This document shows positions 59,901 to 64,000 of a stretch of 64,000 nucleotides of DNA, piece by piece. Made by a program: the position numbers and the translations under genes. The number at the start of each line of letters is the position of its first letter. Within the stretch, counting starts at the first letter, position 1. Source of the stretch: Ampullaceana balthica (taxonomy: Eukaryota; Mollusca; Gastropoda; Lymnaeidae); the NCBI GenBank assembly GCA_944989445.1, contig CALYLW010000500.1, positions 434,001-498,000 of the forward strand, written 5' to 3'. Below the pieces are notes generated by a model, which was not told the origin of the DNA, did no database searches, and saw only the letters and a program-made list of their open reading frames with translations.

Positions 59901-62867
59901 GCTTAAGTAAACTGTTTTAAAGTGTAAGTTTATTTGACATAGGCCATCACTTTCAACATAAAATAAACTCGCTACATCTATGGTTTTTAATTAAATGTCG
60001 AGTTATGAATTAAATTTTAAAAATCCCAATTTTATTCATTGCATGTAAAATATTAATACAATGCATCGTGAAAATAATTGAAATAAAATAATTTAAACGC
60101 ATATGTAATATATAAAGCTCAGTTGATATTTTTATGTTTGTTTGTTTGTATCCATTAAAAAAAGGCCACTGCTTTGTTGACATTTTTCCAAAAGATCTCT
60201 GCCACTGTCGTCACTAAAAAAGCTCTTATATATTTACGACACTGCATCGTAACACAATTGTAATTAATACAATATTTGCAACAGCGTCTATGAGATAAAG
60301 ATAATAAAGATAAATAAAGAAATTAGGCTATATTCCTAATTTTAAAAAAAACAAACAAAACAAATCAATTTTATGTTAAAAACGCATGTGAAACCATGAC
60401 AATAATTGATTTTAAAAATGGCCTATGTTAATCCATCATCAAAGGAATGAACATAACATATTCAATTCGCAATACAAAATAATTAAGCGTTTTCAGGATC
60501 ACTTTATTTAGTTTAATCTACTTATGTTAATAGGTCCGGTAGCCTAAGTTTAAATAGTATAAGTGTATAGGTTATGTAAAAAACAATAGCTTATGTAAAA
60601 GACAAACAAAATATAAATGTTATATTAATAGGACACAGCTAAATTTAAGATGCGTACACGAAAATGTGCGCACAGTAATCAGGCGATAAAAGATTTTAGA
60701 ACGCGCACCGCTAAAAATGAAGCCTTGAAAAAAATACTGACACAATTATTACATAAATAGGTTTTTATTAAATGTCGAGTTATGGAACAGAAAATAATTA
60801 AAACAAATTCGCAATTAAATTTAAACGTGTAAACAATTAAATCTAATGCATCGTGTGGCAGTTGTAATTAAATATGTTTACGTGTCTATCTAATATATAG
60901 AAAGTAACAGTAAAGAAAATGACAATTCTTTGTACTACACAGCTCAAATTATGAAGCGTACACGAAAATGTGCGCACCGTAATTAGACATTATAATATTT
61001 TTTGAATGCGCACCGCTGAAAATAAAGTATTGGGGGAAAAAAACGTCACCAAAAGTAACTCGCTTTGAACGGCATTTGAACGTCCGCGTAAATTTGTTCA
61101 ATACAGAAATGAGGTTAAATTTTTTATTCTTTGTCTCTGCATTTTCTGATTATTTAATTTACGGCATTCGGGCAAAAGGGACAATTACAAAAACTAACTT
61201 AAAACCACCTTCAGGGTAAAAGGAACCGTCCTGCCAAATTTGGTCCCCGTCCGTCATTTGGTTTTTCCGTGATTGTCTAACAGAAAGTCGAAAAGTGAAA
61301 CTACAAACATACAAACATACAAAGATACAAACACCAACTGAGCTTTATATATTAGATATATAAATAAATAAATAAATATAATATATATATATATATACGT
61401 GTGTGTCTGTGTGTGTGTGTTTGAGTTTGTTTCTGACATTGCTTAGTTTACTTTGTACAAATTTAATACGCACACTTTTACTAAGTACACGTTTACTACG
61501 TACACGTTTACTGTGTACTAATACATTGTACAAGTTTAGTGCGTACGAGTTTACCATGTACAAGTTTACTGCGTACACGTTTTCCACGCACAAGTTCATT
61601 TTGACTTTGATTTGAAAGTTTATCGACCTCGCCGTGTTTCAAGCAGACAGCAATCACGCTGCCTTCAGTTACAATTGGTAGTGCATCTGTTTAACGGTTA
61701 TTATCATTCCAGGCGGCTGTAGGGTGGACGGACATTCGTACAGTCATGGAGACACATTCGTCATAGCTGGTGGAAAGCCGTGTAAAGAGTTCAAGTGCAT
61801 GAACGGCAGCCCCAAGCCGTGGCAAGATGGTAAGCTGGAATGTCATTGTGGATGGGAGGAACTGTATGTGGCTTAGAAAGACTGTGTCAAGGGAGGCTGG
61901 CTAATATGGTTTTTGTGTCAAGGGAGGCTGGCTAATATGGTTTCTGTTGCAAGGGAGGCTGGCTAATATGGTTTCTGTGTAAAGGGAGGATGGCTAATAT
62001 GGTTTCTGTGTCAAGAGAGGCTGTCTAATATGGTCTTGTAAACATTTTGTCACAATTACATTTTTTTAAACAGAAGAAAACATTGTTTTTCAACATATGA
62101 TTTACCTTATCAGTTTGGCAAAGAAAAGAGAACTTTTTAAAAAATATATACTATCAATGCTTTTATACCAGAAACAAATTTTTGATTTCAGTTTGTGTTT
62201 GATGAAAGTCTTGTCTGGTTTTAGTGAGATTTTATAATGGAATGAAATTAAGAATATAGTGACTCTAGTGATTTTTTTGGAATGTGATGTTTTGAGGATT
62301 ACTAGTTATCCAAATGTGGGTTTTTTATTAGGATTTTCAATTCATTTAAATGAAATGTACTGATATATTTCAGATCCATGACTGATAAATTGAATAGAAT
62401 ATACTGATTTTAAAATATAACAACACAGTTTCTGATATTATGACGCTAGAATGAGCTGTTTAAACGACTATTGCTGCACAAGGATTTAGGCGTCACACAA
62501 GATAGAGCCACTTTCATTCAAACACTTGCTTATGCATTACATCTTCTGCTTTCCAAAACTGCAACTATCTATTATAGGCCGAAGTGACCTCTGCGATGGA
62601 CTACCCTTAACACCCCTTCCTTCTCCCACCCCTGTTAAAAGAAAAGCCTCGTCGCTTGGGAAAAGTCAAAGAGATAATATCCTAGATATGATCCCAATGA
62701 TAATGTTTTTATGAATGATGTGATGTGTTCTATTGCAGTGGGCTGTGAGTCAGACGGTAAATGTTACTCTGCCGGTAAAAGATTTGAAAAACGTTGCCTC
62801 CCGCACACGTGCAATGGAACTAAAGAAGGTTTATTCACATACTACAACGACAGCCCAGTTATGCCTG
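56998..62867 (+). CDS. gene 4: secreted cysteine-module protein, 3' end off window
   Basis: Exons visible: 56998-57058 (signal peptide LFTGLAFLTLLLSASG), 61713-61829 (module with 3 cysteines, GCRVDGHSYSHGDTF...) and 62739-62867 (module with 4 cysteines, GCESDGKCYSAGKRFEKRC...). All borders are GT/AG and phase 1, as in genes 1-3, and module lengths match (39 and 43 codons). A five-cysteine last exon is not found before 64000, so the gene either continues to the right or differs there. ATG 56974 is in frame, but it precedes a pyrimidine-rich acceptor (ATTTTTTTTATCGTTGGACAG), the same ambiguity as in gene 1. The first coding intron (4.65 kb) holds a MITE and a Helitron-like element. It is the most divergent paralogue; function unknown. 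Confidence 0.72.
58369..58792. mobile_element. MITE of the 'TAGGGCTG...TTAATCGATTAATCG' type
   Basis: Left end TAGGACTGCGG; the right end in reverse is TAGGGCTGGTACTG. The interior is dominated by short palindromes such as AATCGATTAATCGAT. A related fragment (GATTAATCG..TTAACGATTAATCGAG) occurs at 46380-46440. It lies next to the Helitron-like element in gene 4's intron. The frame 58564-58815 across it is not a gene. Confidence 0.65.
58812..61356 (-). mobile_element. nonautonomous Helitron, both ends preserved
   Basis: On the minus strand it starts A|TCTAATATATAAAGCTCAG (TC at 61356-61355) and ends with a hairpin CCCGC...GCGGG, a ten-base spacer and CTAG|T (58815-58812). This is the Helitron rule: 5' TC, 3' hairpin plus CTRR, insertion between A and T, no target duplication. 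Inside there are repeated blocks: GCGTTTTCAGGATCACTT (59816, 60488), ACTGCATCGTA.CACAATTGTAA (about 59170, 60240) and CACGAAAATGTGCGCAC (about 60655, 60968). No helicase or Rep coding sequence is visible. Confidence 0.72.
61884..62040. repeat. ~30-bp tandem repeat after gene 4 module-1 exon
   Basis: Five copies of TGTCAAGGGAGGCTGGCTAA + TATGGTTTCTG, starting about 55 bp after the donor at 61830. Confidence 0.9.
62041..62738. other. gene 4 intron, nothing recognised
   Basis: AT-rich intron sequence between the tandem repeat and exon 62739-62867. The frame 62526-62714 has no supporting feature. Confidence 0.45.
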
Positions 62868-63240
62868 GTAACGAAACATATTTACGTTAAAGATTTTCAT
62901 AGATACGTATAACACTATTATCATGGGTTAATGCACACCATCCGCAGGAGTGTTCTCAAATGTTGAAGCCAAAATAACGTCAAACCTTCTTAATGCAATA
63001 CACACACACATATTTTAGAGTTAAAATTTTTGACATTTTTAATAATACTTTATAATTTAGTGGGGAAGAGGGGTGATAAAATATGCAAGGAACATTTTAA
63101 TAGAAAATCTAATTAGATTCTAATATAAACTACGTCAAAAAGTTTTTTTTTAATAGTCATTTTCAGAATTTCAAAACAACAAGCAAACAACAAGATTGTG
63201 ATTCACCGTTTATACTTTACAATTATGTTAATTTTTTTTT

Positions 63241-63441
63241 AGGGGCACGATGGTCTAAGTGGTAGCGCACTGGACTATCGATCCGAGTCATATCCTGAGT
63301 CGCGGGTTCAAGCCCAGGTACTGGCAAGGCCCCTGGGGCATTGTGCTGGCCACACATTCCCCTGCTCGTTAGTGGTGGCTAAAAACTTGTGAACGCTACA
63401 TCAATTTCCCCATAGTCCGTCATGGACTTGAAAGGGGGTCA
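63241..63441 (+). mobile_element. tRNA-derived SINE, different tail
   Basis: Head GGGGCACGATGGTCTAAGTG with A-box, B-box GGGTTCAAGCCC, and a body that shares CTTGTGAACGCTACATCA and CGTCATGGACTTG with the other SINEs. The end (TGGACTTGAAAGGGGGTC) lacks the TAGAAGGAGCGTCTG tail, so it is an older copy or a separate subfamily. Confidence 0.7.
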
Positions 63442-64000
63442 TTCAATTTTTTAAGAGCTGCAACAATACGCTTTGTTATCTAACGACAGAAGTCCCTCTA
63501 CAGCCCATCCGGTTATTCCGTTAACTGAGCTACCAGTTCCTGTATTGCCCAGAAGTTTATATTAGATAGTTACTAAACAGAAAAAAAAGAAATAAGGCGG
63601 AGCAGATATACTTACGAATGGACGAACTTATAGACGTGTTTTTACAGTATTATGTCTTTCCTGATTACGTGTTTGATGTCAAATCAAATCATCTTGTCAT
63701 TGAAAATGCAAAATCTTTTATAATTTCTAACCATTTTGTTGAACAAAACTTTGTCTTCTTAAGTATTAAATACCTTTGCCGTCTATCTTTCACGAAGAAA
63801 GAAGCCTACGAAATAGCTTTAATTGTACCATTGGCATTTTGGAGCAAGAGCCTCATCTGACCAAACGCCTCAGCATCTGAATAGCTCATCATCTGATCAA
63901 ACGCCTCAGCATCTGAATAGCTCATCGGAATAAAACGTCTCTAGGGCTTATTCCTTCAACGGCCAATTTTTTCTTCGGCTAAGTTTTATCGGCTAATTTT
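63442..64000. other. right edge, nothing recognised
   Basis: A plus-strand frame 63618-63860 (MDELIDVFLQYYVFPDYVFD) has a real ATG but no family I recognise. A 46-bp direct repeat (ATCTGA.CAAACGCCTCAGC) lies at 63853-63925. Confidence 0.35.

Overview
The window is eukaryotic and very probably from an invertebrate animal; a gastropod or other mollusc is my best guess. It is AT-rich, its genes are split into small exons by kilobase introns, and it is full of minisatellites and transposon copies (hAT, Helitron-like, Ty3/gypsy-like LTR, L2/CR1-like LINE, tRNA-derived SINE). The taxon is an inference; no marker gene is present.

The only host genes I can support are four tandem, same-strand paralogues for small secreted cysteine-rich proteins: gene 1 (748-3782), gene 2 (6294-16896), gene 3 (29718-40180) and gene 4 (56998-62867, running off the right edge). 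Each has a signal-peptide exon followed by cysteine-module exons whose introns are all phase 1. Genes 1-3 have three modules with 3+4+5 cysteines (12 in all) and encode about 150 residues; two modules of gene 4 are visible. In genes 2 and 3 a conserved 5' exon ends exactly in ATG|GTGAGT. The signal-peptide exon is preceded by a pyrimidine tract and CAG in all four genes. The start codon therefore appears to be the last triplet of an otherwise noncoding first exon. This explains why gene 3 has TTG where genes 1 and 2 happen to have an in-frame ATG upstream of that splice site. The modules resemble von Willebrand C-type cysteine spacing only loosely; I do not assign a function.

Layout. 1-3.9 kb: SINE, gene 1, a LINE 3' fragment and minisatellites. 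5.1-16.9 kb: gene 2, with a hAT relic, a Helitron-like repeat and several minisatellites in its introns. 17.6-24.3 kb: a 10-bp minisatellite, then a truncated LINE carrying a three-level nest of DNA transposons. 26-29 kb: SINE, three minisatellites and a MITE. 29-40.3 kb: gene 3, whose third intron (8.5 kb) holds a Helitron-like element with 40 copies of a 56-bp repeat, a gag-only LTR element with a SINE inside, and a 15-bp minisatellite. 41.2-44.8 kb: a second gag-only LTR element with paired LTRs and a perfect 5-bp target duplication. 45-49.3 kb: solo LTR, LINE with a nearly complete reverse transcriptase, minisatellites. 50.9-53.3 kb: a hAT element with a MITE inside. 53.7-55.7 kb: two large minisatellites. 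56-64 kb: gene 4 with a full Helitron-like element in its first coding intron, and a SINE.

Genes 2 and 3 also share their upstream region (a degenerate 'TACATGAGTGTGTGACG' array, then the ATG-ending exon) and intron sequence, so they come from a fairly recent segmental duplication. Gene 1 is more distant and gene 4 the most divergent. Most of the long open frames in this window lie in minisatellites whose period is a multiple of three and are not genes.
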